This document shows, in pieces, positions 41,895 through 50,970 of a stretch of 64,000 nt of DNA (positions are counted from its first letter, which is position 1; the number at the start of each line of letters is the position of its first letter). The position numbers and the translations under genes are program-made. The DNA comes from Accumulibacter sp003538495 (GTDB lineage Bacteria; Pseudomonadota; Gammaproteobacteria; Burkholderiales; Rhodocyclaceae): NCBI RefSeq assembly GCF_029255145.1, contig NZ_JAPUVQ010000050.1, forward strand, positions 1 through 64,000, in the 5' to 3' direction. The notes under the pieces are model-generated. The model saw only the letters and a program-made list of their open reading frames with translations. It did no database searches and was not told the DNA's origin.

Positions 41895-43639
41895 CAGAAA
41901 TCATCGTCGGCATCGATCTTGGAACCACCAACTCCGAGGTGGCGATCGTCCGTGACGGGCGTGTCGAGGTCCTGGAAGTGGCGCCGGGGGTGCGTATTCT
42001 CCCCTCGGTCGTTGGCGTTGGTGATGACGGCGCGCTGCTGATCGGCCAGGCGGCGCGCAACCAGTACGTGCTGCATCCCGAGCGCAGCGTGCGCTCGATC
42101 AAACGCCGGATGGGCGAATTCACGGCGGTGCACATGGCCGGTAAGGATTACAGCCCGCAGGAAATCTCGGCGATGATCTTGCGCCGGCTGCGCGAGATTG
42201 CCGAGGCGCATACCGGCGAGACCGTCACCAAGGCGGTGATTACCGTACCCGCGTATTTCTCGGATGCGCAGCGTCAGGCGACGCGCGAGGCTGGCGAGAT
42301 CGCCGGCCTGGAGGTGATGCGCATCATCAACGAGCCGACGGCTGCCGCGCTGGCCTACGAAAGTTGCCACAGCGGTGCGCGCAAGGTACTGGTCTACGAC
42401 CTTGGTGGTGGCACTTTCGACGTCTCGGTGGTCAATCTGGAGAGTGCCGTCGTCGAGGTCCTCGCCAGTCACGGCAACAATCACCTCGGCGGCGACGACT
42501 TCGACCTGCAACTCGTCACCTTTGCCGTCGAACACCTGCAGCGCGAGAACGGCATCGACGTTCGCGATAATGCGGTCGCCATGGCGCGCCTGCAGCGAGC
42601 CGCCGAAGCCGCCAAGATCGCCCTGTCGGACCAGCCCTACGCGATCTTGTCCGAAGAGTACCTGCTGGAGAAGGACGGCGTCCCCGTGCACCTGTCGGTC
42701 GAGGTCTCGCGCGACGAGTACGAGGAAATGATCGCCCCCTTCGTTGCCGAAACGATCGAGGCGGTGCACGTCGCGCTGAGTGGCGCCGGGTTGACGGTCA
42801 GCGAGATCAACGAAATCCTGCTGGTCGGAGGCGCGACGCGCACGCCGCTGGTGCAGCGGCGGCTGGAACAGGATCTCGGCCTGCAACCGCGCGCAGAGGT
42901 CGATCCCGACCTCTGCGTCGCGATGGGCGCCGCCATCCAGGCGGCGGTGATCGCCGGTGGCCAGGCGCCGACGGTGCTGGTCGACGTCACGCCCTACACC
43001 TTCGGTACCAGCGCCATCGGTCCGCTCAACGGCGAGATCTATCCCTACTGCTTCGTTCCGCTGATCCGCAAGAACACGCCGATTCCGGTTTCCAGGAGCG
43101 AAGGCTTTTTCACCGTTTACGATGGCCAGACCAAGGTCGATGTCAACGTCTACCAGGGAGAAGACCCCGATGCGCTGAACAACATCGAGATCGGGCGGTT
43201 CACCATCGAGGGCCTGCGCGATGCTCCGGCAGGCAACCCGCTGATCACTACCTTCGCGCTGGATGTGAACGGCATCCTGCAGGTGACTTCGCGCGAAAAG
43301 GAAAGCGGCCTGGTGCATTCGATCACCATCGACAACGCCATCGGGCGTTTTGCCGGTGACAAGTTGACGGCCGCGCGCGATCGGATCGACGGGATGTTCG
43401 GCGATCGGGAAGAGGCGGGCGCGGCCGAAGCTGTCGGCGGTCGGCGGCTGCGTGTCGAGGCGACGGCGCTGATCGAAAAAGCCGAGCGCCTGATGACCTC
43501 CACAGGTGCCGAAGACTCGGAGGACCTGGTGAATGGTATCGAGGCCGTCAAGGACTGCCTCGCCGGATCCCGCTCCGAAGCCGAACTGAAGACGGCCATC
43601 GATGCGCTCGCCGACCTGCTCTATTATCTTGATGCCTGA
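41891..43639 (+). CDS. Hsp70-family chaperone (HscC/short DnaK-like)
   Basis: The product is 582 residues. The ATPase domain is intact: GIDLGTTNSEVAIV, VPAYFSDAQRQATREAG, INEPTAAALAY, VYDLGGGTFDVSVV and LLVGGATRTPLVQ. The substrate-binding beta domain follows, and the C-terminal lid is shorter than in DnaK (about 640 residues), as in HscC-type proteins. It overlaps grpE-like and the zinc-ribbon gene, so five genes are tightly coupled. It is a second Hsp70 system, probably with its own clients. Confidence 0.94.
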   Translation: MTEIIVGIDLGTTNSEVAIVRDGRVEVLEVAPGVRILPSVVGVGDDGALLIGQAARNQYVLHPERSVRSIKRRMGEFTAVHMAGKDYSPQEISAMILRRLREIAEAHTGETVTKAVITVPAYFSDAQRQATREAGEIAGLEVMRIINEPTAAALAYESCHSGARKVLVYDLGGGTFDVSVVNLESAVVEVLASHGNNHLGGDDFDLQLVTFAVEHLQRENGIDVRDNAVAMARLQRAAEAAKIALSDQPYAILSEEYLLEKDGVPVHLSVEVSRDEYEEMIAPFVAETIEAVHVALSGAGLTVSEINEILLVGGATRTPLVQRRLEQDLGLQPRAEVDPDLCVAMGAAIQAAVIAGGQAPTVLVDVTPYTFGTSAIGPLNGEIYPYCFVPLIRKNTPIPVSRSEGFFTVYDGQTKVDVNVYQGEDPDALNNIEIGRFTIEGLRDAPAGNPLITTFALDVNGILQVTSREKESGLVHSITIDNAIGRFAGDKLTAARDRIDGMFGDREEAGAAEAVGGRRLRVEATALIEKAERLMTSTGAEDSEDLVNGIEAVKDCLAGSRSEAELKTAIDALADLLYYLDA

Positions 43640-44003
43640 AGTCCTCGATCGCTGTCAGGCCTGCCGTGCACGCTTGACCGAGAGCGCGGTCTGTCCGCGT
43701 TGTGGCTGCGATTTCTCGCTCGCACGCAGGGCGCTGGAGCAGGGCCGGCATTGGCTGGACGACGCGCTGCGCTCGCTGGCGGTCGGTGACCGGGCGGCGG
43801 CCCGGCGCCAGGTCGATGCCGCTCTGGCCTTGAGCGGACCGCGCCTGGCACTGGCCATGAAGGCCTTCCTCGCCGGCGAACCGCGCTCCCGCCGAACGAG
43901 GTTCGACGCGAATGCGGACGCGTCATCGCGTCGCGCCGAGATCGGCCCGGACGGTCTGCCGCACGGTGAATTGCCTGACCCGGATCGGGTCGAGGCCCAG
44001 TAA
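43632..44003 (+). CDS. Zinc-ribbon protein ending the Hsp70 cassette
   Basis: The product is 123 residues. The N-terminal zinc-ribbon uses CQAC (8-11) and CPRCGCDF (about 21-28). A helical stretch (LARRALEQGRHWLDDALRSLAVGDRAAARRQVDAALAL) resembles one TPR-type hairpin pair, and the tail is charged and probably disordered. It overlaps the Hsp70 gene by eight bases. It may be an adaptor for the chaperone; this is inferred only from linkage. Confidence 0.78.
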   Translation: MPEVLDRCQACRARLTESAVCPRCGCDFSLARRALEQGRHWLDDALRSLAVGDRAAARRQVDAALALSGPRLALAMKAFLAGEPRSRRTRFDANADASSRRAEIGPDGLPHGELPDPDRVEAQ

Positions 44004-44070
44004 TGGTGCGAGCCGGCCGGGACGCGAGCTGAAACGCGGCGTTGGTCGGATAGAGAGCAGATCAGCCGCG

Positions 44071-45789
44071 TCAGCCGCTTGCCGCGGGTGGCGCAGCGCC
44101 CGGCGTCGCGGCGCTGTCGCCAGCCGGCACCTGTTCCATGGCCAGCACCTCGAACAGCGTCGCGATTCCCTCGGCCGCGTGTTCGAGCGACTTGGCGTCT
44201 TCGGCAGTCAGGCTGCCGGGGGCCGACTGCAGCCGCTGGGCGACCTCGATCACTTGCTCGCCGTGCCGCAGCAGGCGGCCACGGATGGCGTTGAGTTGCT
44301 GAAGCCTGGCGATCGTGGCGCGGCGCAGATCCTGCATCGCCTCGTCCTTTTCCTCATCGGTGCTGGCGCCCAGCAACTCGCGGCGGGCGCTTACTTCGTC
44401 CATCGATTCCTTCCACCAACGCAGGAATGTCGTCCGGTGATCGACCAGTGCGTTCAGGGACTCGCCCATCGAATTGATCTCGTCGCGACCACCGCTGATC
44501 GTCGGGACATGGTCGCTCGGCCTGCCGTAGGCCAGGCCGTCGAGCAGGCCGGCCATTTGCCGGACCGGGCGGACGATGCGCGCGGTGATCGCCAGAGCCA
44601 GGGCGACCGACAGCACGATTGCACAGCTCATCAGCAGCAGGCTCGCGCGGGCGCTCTCCTGCGACGACTGGTCGATCTCGGCGACGCGGCTGGCCATCAC
44701 CTGATTGGCCTGGTCGACGTTCTGTTTGACCAGCGGCGCGACGCGATCAGCCGCCGAGTTCATTTCCCTGGTCAGCGTCGCGATGCTGGAAGTCTGCGCG
44801 ACCAGCGCCAGGAAGTCGCGCTCGTAATCGTGCAACAAGCCGGTGAGCAGCGTCTTGTCGGCGTCCGATAGTGCCGATTCGGTGATCTGCGCGCGAATCG
44901 ACCTGGCGATGGCGACGACCATCGGCGGGTAGGAGTCGTCGCCGCGGAGCAGGAAGTCCTTCTCGCGCCGCCGCATCTGCAGGACGCTGGTCTCCAGATT
45001 GGGGACGTGATAAGCGGTGAGGATCGCCTCGATGTGGTGTGCGGCGTCGCGGAAAGGCCCTTTGCCGCCGTCGATATTGCCCGATTTGAGCGCGCGTTCA
45101 GCGTAAGGCTCAAAGGTCCTGGCGTACGTCGCCAGTTCGGCCAGCAGTTGTTGCCTGACCGCTGCCTGAAGTTCAGACGTTTCCAGCAGTCGACGCAATT
45201 CGCCGAGCAGTTTGCGAACGCGCTCGCGATAGGCCGCGTCCTGCCGCAAGGCGAGGTCCTTCTCGCTACGGCGGATCTGCAGCAGGAGCGTGTAGAGGCG
45301 GTCGACGTTGTAGGCCGCCGAAAGCTCCTGCAAGCGATGGACGTTCTCGCGGAAGGCGCCCTGCAGCCCCGAGTTCTCGTCCAGACCCATCATCCGCCAG
45401 GCGCCGGCCACCGCCTCGAAGCTCTGCTGGTAGGTGGTCACCAGTTGCTGCAGCGAGGCCGCCGTCTGTCGCGAGTCCTGGTCTACCGCGGCCAGGGCAG
45501 CGATTTTGCCGAGCAAGGTTTGCAGGCGCTGATCGACCTCGCCGGCGAAGCTCTCCCGACGTTCGATGAGGAAGCTCTTCTCCGCGTCGCGAACGGCGGC
45601 CAGCTCGATCTCGATCTCCAGTGCCAGCGACTTTCGCAGCTCGAAACCCTGCAGCTGGTGGTAGTCGCCGAGGACCGACTGAAGCGTCTGGTGGTACTGC
45701 CAGACGACACCGACGAACAGCAGTCCGACCAGCGCGAAGCCGAGTCCGATCTTCTCACCGATGCGCAACCTGCTGGCCAACTTGTCCAC
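44071..45789 (-). CDS. HBM/HAMP membrane sensor without output domain
   Basis: The product is 572 residues from a GTG at 45789 (GGGAG six bases upstream; the ORF stays open to 45864). A membrane helix (about 12-34) leads to a long periplasmic all-helical region. Its paired segments (LQIRRSEKDLALR and LQMRRREKDFLLR) suggest a duplicated HBM-type sensor. A second membrane helix (SLLLMSCAIVLSVALALAITA) is followed by a HAMP domain and a cytoplasmic helical region. No MCP signalling tip, kinase or GGDEF is seen. Mechanism unknown. Confidence 0.82.
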   Translation of the reverse strand: MDKLASRLRIGEKIGLGFALVGLLFVGVVWQYHQTLQSVLGDYHQLQGFELRKSLALEIEIELAAVRDAEKSFLIERRESFAGEVDQRLQTLLGKIAALAAVDQDSRQTAASLQQLVTTYQQSFEAVAGAWRMMGLDENSGLQGAFRENVHRLQELSAAYNVDRLYTLLLQIRRSEKDLALRQDAAYRERVRKLLGELRRLLETSELQAAVRQQLLAELATYARTFEPYAERALKSGNIDGGKGPFRDAAHHIEAILTAYHVPNLETSVLQMRRREKDFLLRGDDSYPPMVVAIARSIRAQITESALSDADKTLLTGLLHDYERDFLALVAQTSSIATLTREMNSAADRVAPLVKQNVDQANQVMASRVAEIDQSSQESARASLLLMSCAIVLSVALALAITARIVRPVRQMAGLLDGLAYGRPSDHVPTISGGRDEINSMGESLNALVDHRTTFLRWWKESMDEVSARRELLGASTDEEKDEAMQDLRRATIARLQQLNAIRGRLLRHGEQVIEVAQRLQSAPGSLTAEDAKSLEHAAEGIATLFEVLAMEQVPAGDSAATPGAAPPAASG

Positions 45790-45976
45790 TTCGTGCTCCC
45801 GGGTCGTGCAACTCGTGCTCGGTGTGGCTGGGCCACCTGCACGGCGTCGCAGCGCACGCGGCAAGGCGAGCGGTCAGGGTCGGCAGGTGGGGACGAAAAG
45901 CTGTTGAAGACAGAGTATATCGGCAGCGTCGAAGCCGTGTCGACCCGCATTGCCCGGTAGGCCGACCCGGGCACGA

Positions 45977-47089
45977 TCAGGGACGTTCAGCGTCGGCCGG
46001 TGATGGCGGCGTCACCGCGGTCGCCGCGACCGGGCGCCCATGCATTCGGCGCCATGCCAGCGGCGAGACGTTCTGCCAGCGCTTGAAGGCGTGCGCAAAG
46101 GCGCTGGCGCCGGAATAGTCGAGCACGGTTGCGATCTGGGCCAGCGACAGGTCGGTATGTCGAATCAGGCGTAGCGCCAGGCCGCAGCGAACGTCGTCGA
46201 ACAATTCCCGGTAGCTTGTCCCCTCGCGTTCGAGCATCCGGTTCAGGCGGCGAGGGTTGATCGACATTGCGCCGGCGACGGCGGCCAGGGAGCACCGCCG
46301 CAGGACCGCCATCGCCAGCACCAGTCGGCGGACCTGCGCGAGGGTATCTAGGCCGTGCTGGCTGCTGATGTTGTCTAGTTGTTCCTTCAGCAGTTTGAAT
46401 TGATTGGGGTCCGCGCCGGCAATCGGGAGTTTCAGATCACCGGCGGGAAAGACCAGTGACGAGTTCTCGGCATCGAACTCGATCGGGCACTGAAAGATCT
46501 GTTGATACGGTCGCTGGTTCTCCGGCCGGCACCGCGAGAGCAGTACGGCCCGCGGCTTCCACTGCGGGCCGCAGAGCAGGCGCATCAGGTTCAGCGCAAC
46601 TACCATCGTGCCGTCGAGGATCTGGTCAACGCCGGCGACCGGTCCGGCAAACAAGGTGTAGCCGAGGGTGGCGGTGTCACCGTCTACCGTGCGTGTCGGG
46701 ATCGCCCCGCGGTCGTTGAGGTGAAAGAAGTTCTGCAGGTGTACCAGCGCCGTGCCGACGTCGGCGCAGTGCGGCAGAAGCTCGCCGATCATGCCAAGCG
46801 ACCGTGCGGTAACCGTTCGCCCCAGGGTCAGGCCAAAATGGCGACAGCCGGTCGCTGCAACGCAGCGATCCAGCAGCTCTCCCACCGTTTGCAGCGAGAT
46901 CGTGTTGTCGGGGTTGGCAAACAGTTCGCCTGAAAGCCCGATACTGGCGAACAGCGCTTCGGGATCGACGCCGAAGCGACGGATTGACTGCGCCAGGTTG
47001 GCCAGCGGAGCAACTCGAACAAAGCCCTCCGGAACGTCGCCGTAGGGCTTCTCAATCTTCGCTACGGGTGCCCTGTCCAACTTCTCCAT
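45977..47089 (-). CDS. AraC-family transcriptional regulator
   Basis: The product is 370 residues from the ATG at 47089. The N-terminal 220 residues resemble the Arabinose_bd/OruR-type ligand domain (LLDRCVAATGCRHFGLTLGR; LHLQNFFHLND). The C-terminal double HTH includes CSLAAVAGAMSINPRRLNRMLEREGTSY and DLSLAQIATVLDYSGASAFAHAFKRW, the AraC signature. The effector and targets are unknown. It lies beside an orphan sensor gene on the same strand, with 187 bases between. Confidence 0.9.
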   Translation of the reverse strand: MEKLDRAPVAKIEKPYGDVPEGFVRVAPLANLAQSIRRFGVDPEALFASIGLSGELFANPDNTISLQTVGELLDRCVAATGCRHFGLTLGRTVTARSLGMIGELLPHCADVGTALVHLQNFFHLNDRGAIPTRTVDGDTATLGYTLFAGPVAGVDQILDGTMVVALNLMRLLCGPQWKPRAVLLSRCRPENQRPYQQIFQCPIEFDAENSSLVFPAGDLKLPIAGADPNQFKLLKEQLDNISSQHGLDTLAQVRRLVLAMAVLRRCSLAAVAGAMSINPRRLNRMLEREGTSYRELFDDVRCGLALRLIRHTDLSLAQIATVLDYSGASAFAHAFKRWQNVSPLAWRRMHGRPVAATAVTPPSPADAERP

Positions 47090-47415
47090 GGTCGTCTGCA
47101 CTCGCTTTCAGCGGCGTGGGGTTGTCGCAAATTATCAAGCAGTTTGCACGCGGCAAGTAGACAATCGCTCCCGGACGTTCGCTGGGGCGTTCCGTGCGGC
47201 ACGCTAAAATGGTCACTGGGCGGCCGCGCTGGCGTTTCCGGCGGCTTCTCCTCGTCTGGCGGCGAAGCTGCTTGCTGCCAGGATCATCGTCGAGTCGCAG
47301 TGCTTGGGAGCGATGACCTTCGGCTCGTCGGCGTTGGCCGCGGCGGGTGCAACGCGGTCAGTGTTGGCTTGCACCTTTGTTGTCTTGTTGTCTACTTACT
47401 CGCACGGAGGATGTC
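47090..47415. other. Intergenic region upstream of two divergent genes
   Basis: This 326-base gap separates the AraC-type gene from a small secreted protein gene. A possible -10 box (TAAAAT near 47203) is seen without a good -35 box. I find no gene, repeat or clear operator here. Confidence 0.4.
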
Positions 47416-47700
47416 ATGCGCACACGGTTCTGGCTCATCGGAGTTGCTCCCGCCGCTTTCTTTGCGGGCGCCGCTGTCGCCCAATACCCGATCATGGACA
47501 TGATCGCCCAGAGGGTCATCGAAAAGTATCAGACCTCGACCTGCGAGCAGCTATGGCAAAGCCGCGGGAAGCCGGCTTCGGCCGAGGAACAGCGCGCGAT
47601 GAGCGTGCTGCGCGGCGACCCGCAAATGCGACAGGCCTTCTTCAACCAGATTGCCGGGCCGGTCATGAACAAGATGTTCGACTGCGGCATGATCCCCTGA
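47416..47700 (+). CDS. Small secreted protein of unknown function
   Basis: The product is 94 residues from the ATG at 47416, with GGAGG five bases upstream. A signal peptide is clear (MRTRFWLIGVAPAAFFAGAAVA, cleavage before QYP). The mature part is helical, with two Cys (CEQLWQ and DCGMIP) that could form a disulfide. It resembles small periplasmic proteins seen in betaproteobacteria; I cannot name a family. Confidence 0.75.
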   Translation: MRTRFWLIGVAPAAFFAGAAVAQYPIMDMIAQRVIEKYQTSTCEQLWQSRGKPASAEEQRAMSVLRGDPQMRQAFFNQIAGPVMNKMFDCGMIP

Positions 47701-47713
47701 TCCGTTTGATGCC

Positions 47714-48159
47714 ATGAGTCAGATGATAGACATCACCACGCGAACACGCTGTGGGCGCCTGCCAGCGACGACCGTGGTGCTCGGGCTGCTGGCGGGCATG
47801 GCTACCCGGGGTATCATCCGCCGACCGCCGTGCCGTACTACTCTGGCGGCTGCTACGGCTGTGCGGCTGCCGCCGGAGCGGTCGTCGGCGTGGCCGCCGG
47901 AGCGGCAGTCGCATCCGCCAACACGCAGGCAGCAACGTCGAATGCCTATGCGGCCGGAGTGGCGGCTGGCAGCGCCAGCACGGCAGCGGCATACAGCGGA
48001 GGGGTGGCCTACGTGGTCGGGATCAATTACGCCAGTATTCCGGCGGGCTGTGCCAACCCCGTCGTCGCTGGCCAGACCTACTACCTGTGCGGCAATACCT
48101 GGTTCAAACCGGCATATGGCGCAAACGGCGTGTACTATCGCGTCGTCCCCACCCCCTGA
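47714..48159 (+). pseudogene. Secreted Gly/Ala-rich protein gene, interrupted by a frameshift
   Basis: From the ATG at 47714 the frame gives a start with a hydrophobic segment (LPATTVVLGLLAGMA), then loses sense near 47812. From there the other frame encodes a sensible mature protein (YHPPTAVPYYSGGCYGCAAAAGAVVG and a Tyr-rich end) to a stop at 48159. Adding one G to the GGGG at 47808-47811 would join both into one protein of about 148 residues. Either the gene is broken or a base was lost in sequencing. A glycine-zipper-like segment (GAVVGVAAGAAVA) is visible. Confidence 0.55.
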
Positions 48160-48250
48160 TGCAGGGAGCAGACGAGGGCGAGGAGGCGGGTTCCGCCCGG
48201 CGCGCGGCGGTCGCGGAGCGCGGCACATTCTTGGATAGAAAGGAAGATAG

Positions 48251-48784
48251 ATGAAAAGCAGACGCAAGTTCATGATTGCCGCTACCTTGGCGGCAGTTGC
48301 TGCCCCGATCGGTGCCGTGCTCAACCCGGCGGCTGCCGCGGAAAGCAAGGTCCAGCTGATGTTCGTGCAAAGCGCCGAAGGCCTCAAGGCGGACGACAAG
48401 ACGCTGCGCCTGATCAATGTGGCGCCGCAGACAATCTACTTTTCCGACCGGCCCGAGCGCATCGCCGGGCATATCACCATGCCGGCGTATCTGAAGGAGT
48501 GGACGGCCGCTGCCGGTCCGGACAACTTCAGCAAGGATCCTCCGAACGCCACGCTGTCGGTGTATGAGCCGGGGCAGAGCACCAACACGCTGACCGTGAT
48601 CGAAATCAGCAAGCCGGTCGTCGAAGGCAAGGACCTGGTGTACAGTTACAGGCTGATCGAAGGCAAGGTGCCGACGGCCGGTGGCGCGACGTCCTTGTTC
48701 ATCGACTGGATCGGTCCTGGCGGCGGCGTCGGCGTCGGCTTCCACGGCGTCGGTGTCGGTGGTCGGGGAGTGGGTTGGCGGTAA
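48251..48784 (+). CDS. Secreted protein with Gly-rich tail, unknown function
   Basis: The product is 177 residues, with AAAGGAAG before the ATG. A twin-Arg-like N terminus (KSRRKFMIAATLAAVAAPIGA) may be a Tat or Sec signal peptide. The mature part is beta-rich (VQLMFVQSAEGLKADDKTLRLINVAPQTIYFSDRPER) and ends in a glycine/valine tail with alternating Gly-Val (GGGVGVGFHGVGVGGRGVG). The first motif resembles periplasmic proteins of unknown role in proteobacteria. Confidence 0.75.
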   Translation: MKSRRKFMIAATLAAVAAPIGAVLNPAAAAESKVQLMFVQSAEGLKADDKTLRLINVAPQTIYFSDRPERIAGHITMPAYLKEWTAAAGPDNFSKDPPNATLSVYEPGQSTNTLTVIEISKPVVEGKDLVYSYRLIEGKVPTAGGATSLFIDWIGPGGGVGVGFHGVGVGGRGVGWR

Positions 48785-48916
48785 GCGTCGGGCGCGCGCC
48801 AGGCGCGCCGCTGGCCGAGGCGACGAATGGCGTGCCACCGGTCCACGTTGTTGGTCGCGGCGAAGGCTGATGCTGGCTCGAAGATGGTGACTGCTGTTCA
48901 GGAAATGGGAGAGGAG

Positions 48917-50245
48917 ATGACGGCCTGGCGGGTATCGATGACAGGGCGGTGTCGCGCCGCAGCGAGGGTGGCCTGGTGTGCCGGCGCGCTGGCTGCCGGG
49001 CAGGCGACCGCCGGCGGCCTGATCGCCTACGAGGTCGGGACGGCCGACGTCGGTCTCGCTTCGGCGGGCTACGGCGCGCGTGCGCAGGACGCGTCGACGG
49101 TATTCACCAATCCTGCCGGCATGACGCGGCTGGAAGGGACCCAGGTTCTGGCGGGTGGGCAAGCGCTGTGGGGCAATACCCGCTTCTCCGCCAGCTCTGG
49201 CACCTCGCCGGGGCTCGGCAGCGACAACGGAGGCTACGTCGTCGGCTCGGACGGCTGGTTTCCGGGCGGCGGCGGTTTCGCAAGCTACAGCGTATCGCCG
49301 GATCTGAAGCTCGGGTTCGCCGTCACCGGCAACTTCGGTGCGCCGTTGAAGTACGACAACAGCTGGGTCGGCCGCTACTACGTCCAGGAGGCGACGCTGC
49401 TGGGAATTTCGCTCCTGCCGTCGATCGCCTACAAGGTGAACGACAAGCTCTCGCTCGGCGCCAGCGTCAATGCCCTGTACGGGGTTTATACCAACCAGGT
49501 GGCGATCAACAATCCGGCACCCCGCTTCGGTGATGGCCGGCTGAAGCTCGACGACAGCACCTGGGGCTGGGGACTCAACCTCGGTCTGCTCTACGAAGTC
49601 GATCCGGGCACCCGGGTCGGGTTGACCTGGAACTCGCAGGTCGATCTTGATTTCGCGGCCCCGGCGAAGTTTTCGAACCTCGCTCCTGGCCTGGCCTCGC
49701 TACTGGCCAGCCGTGGCGCGCTGAACGCCGAGCTGAAGGTCGGAATCAAGGTTCCGCAGCAGGCGATGGCCAGTGTCTTCACACAGGTCAACGATCGGTG
49801 GGCGCTGCTCGGCAGTATCGGCTGGCAGCAGTGGTCGAAATTTGGCCAGCTCCAGATCGGAATCGACGACACCATGAATCCCCTCAGCCTGACGAAGGAC
49901 CTGAAATTCAAGGACACCTGGCACCTCGCGCTGGGCGCGCAACACCGCCTGAGCGAACCGTGGCTGCTCAACTTCGGCGTTGCCTACGACTCCGCGATGC
50001 AGTCGGGCGATGTCTCGCCGTTGCTGCCGGTTAACGCGGCGTGGCGCTTCGCCATCGGTGGCGAGCAGCAGCTGAGCAAGAACGCTGCCTGGGGGATCGC
50101 CGCCGAGTACCTGTACGGCGGGACGCTCGACACCAGCCTGCAGGGCTCGGCGCCGGTGCTGGTCGGTGGGCGCGGTGACGTCGCCGGCGCGTACCACAAC
50201 ACCGGCACGATCTTTGTTGCGGTCTACCACAACTGGAAATTCTAG
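48917..50245 (+). CDS. FadL/TodX-family outer-membrane transport protein
   Basis: The product is 442 residues from the ATG at 48917 (GGGAG five bases before). A signal peptide ends near QATA-GG. The mature start GGLIAYEVGTADVGLASAGYGARAQDASTVFTNPAGMTRLEG is the FadL hallmark, including the NPAGM motif, and the C terminus ends in aromatic Phe as in outer-membrane beta-barrels. It carries hydrophobic molecules such as fatty acids across the outer membrane. It is followed by Pqi lipid-transport genes. Confidence 0.93.
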   Translation: MTAWRVSMTGRCRAAARVAWCAGALAAGQATAGGLIAYEVGTADVGLASAGYGARAQDASTVFTNPAGMTRLEGTQVLAGGQALWGNTRFSASSGTSPGLGSDNGGYVVGSDGWFPGGGGFASYSVSPDLKLGFAVTGNFGAPLKYDNSWVGRYYVQEATLLGISLLPSIAYKVNDKLSLGASVNALYGVYTNQVAINNPAPRFGDGRLKLDDSTWGWGLNLGLLYEVDPGTRVGLTWNSQVDLDFAAPAKFSNLAPGLASLLASRGALNAELKVGIKVPQQAMASVFTQVNDRWALLGSIGWQQWSKFGQLQIGIDDTMNPLSLTKDLKFKDTWHLALGAQHRLSEPWLLNFGVAYDSAMQSGDVSPLLPVNAAWRFAIGGEQQLSKNAAWGIAAEYLYGGTLDTSLQGSAPVLVGGRGDVAGAYHNTGTIFVAVYHNWKF

Positions 50246-50289
50246 GCGGCGATGGGCATTCCTGGCGCTTGCCAGCCGAGGCCGGAGCG

Positions 50290-50970
50290 ATGAGCGATCC
50301 GGCCCCGTCGTCGCCAGCGCTGATGGCTTGCCAGGAGTGCGATCTGCTGCAGCGGATTCCGCCGCTGCCGGTCGGCGGCAGGGCACGCTGTGCGCGCTGC
50401 GGTTTCGGGCTGGCGGCGAGGCCCACCGATCCGCTCGAGCTTCCTCTGGCGCTGACGCTCACCGCGCTGATCGTGTTCATCGTCGCCAACGCCATGCCAC
50501 TGATGGATCTTGAGGCGGTCGGGCGCTATGCGAGCACGACGATTCTCGGCGGTGCCCGCCAGATGTGGCTGGACGGTGAACGGCTCACCGCCATTATCGT
50601 CACGTTCTGTGCGGTGATCGCGCCCGCCTGCTACATTCTGCTGATGCTGACCGTGCTGCTCGCCGCGAGGCGGCCACCACTGCCGCACTGGAGCGGCGAG
50701 TTGTTGCGCTGGGGTCTGCACATGCAACCGTGGGCAATGTACGACGTGATGTTGCTGGGTATCCTGGTGGCATTGATCAAGATCGCCGAACTGGCGACCG
50801 TAGAACCCGGCGTCGGGATGTACGCGATGGGTTTGCTGGCTGTACTGCTGCCGGCGATTTCGGTTACTTTTGACGCCCGCGAAGTCTGGGAGTTGGTCGA
50901 GTGGAAGCATGGCGACGATCGCGCTGCAGCGGCTCTCGTTGAAGAGAATTTCGCGGGGCGCGGACGATGA
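50290..50970 (+). CDS. pqiA: PqiA-like membrane protein, first half
   Basis: The product is 226 residues. The N-terminal zinc-ribbon (CQEC at about 14-17, CARCGF about 36-41) is followed by four membrane helices. It matches one half of the classical PqiA (about 420 residues). The stop overlaps the start of the second half by four bases. PqiA works with the MCE protein PqiB in lipid movement between the membranes. Confidence 0.9.
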   Translation: MSDPAPSSPALMACQECDLLQRIPPLPVGGRARCARCGFGLAARPTDPLELPLALTLTALIVFIVANAMPLMDLEAVGRYASTTILGGARQMWLDGERLTAIIVTFCAVIAPACYILLMLTVLLAARRPPLPHWSGELLRWGLHMQPWAMYDVMLLGILVALIKIAELATVEPGVGMYAMGLLAVLLPAISVTFDAREVWELVEWKHGDDRAAAALVEENFAGRGR

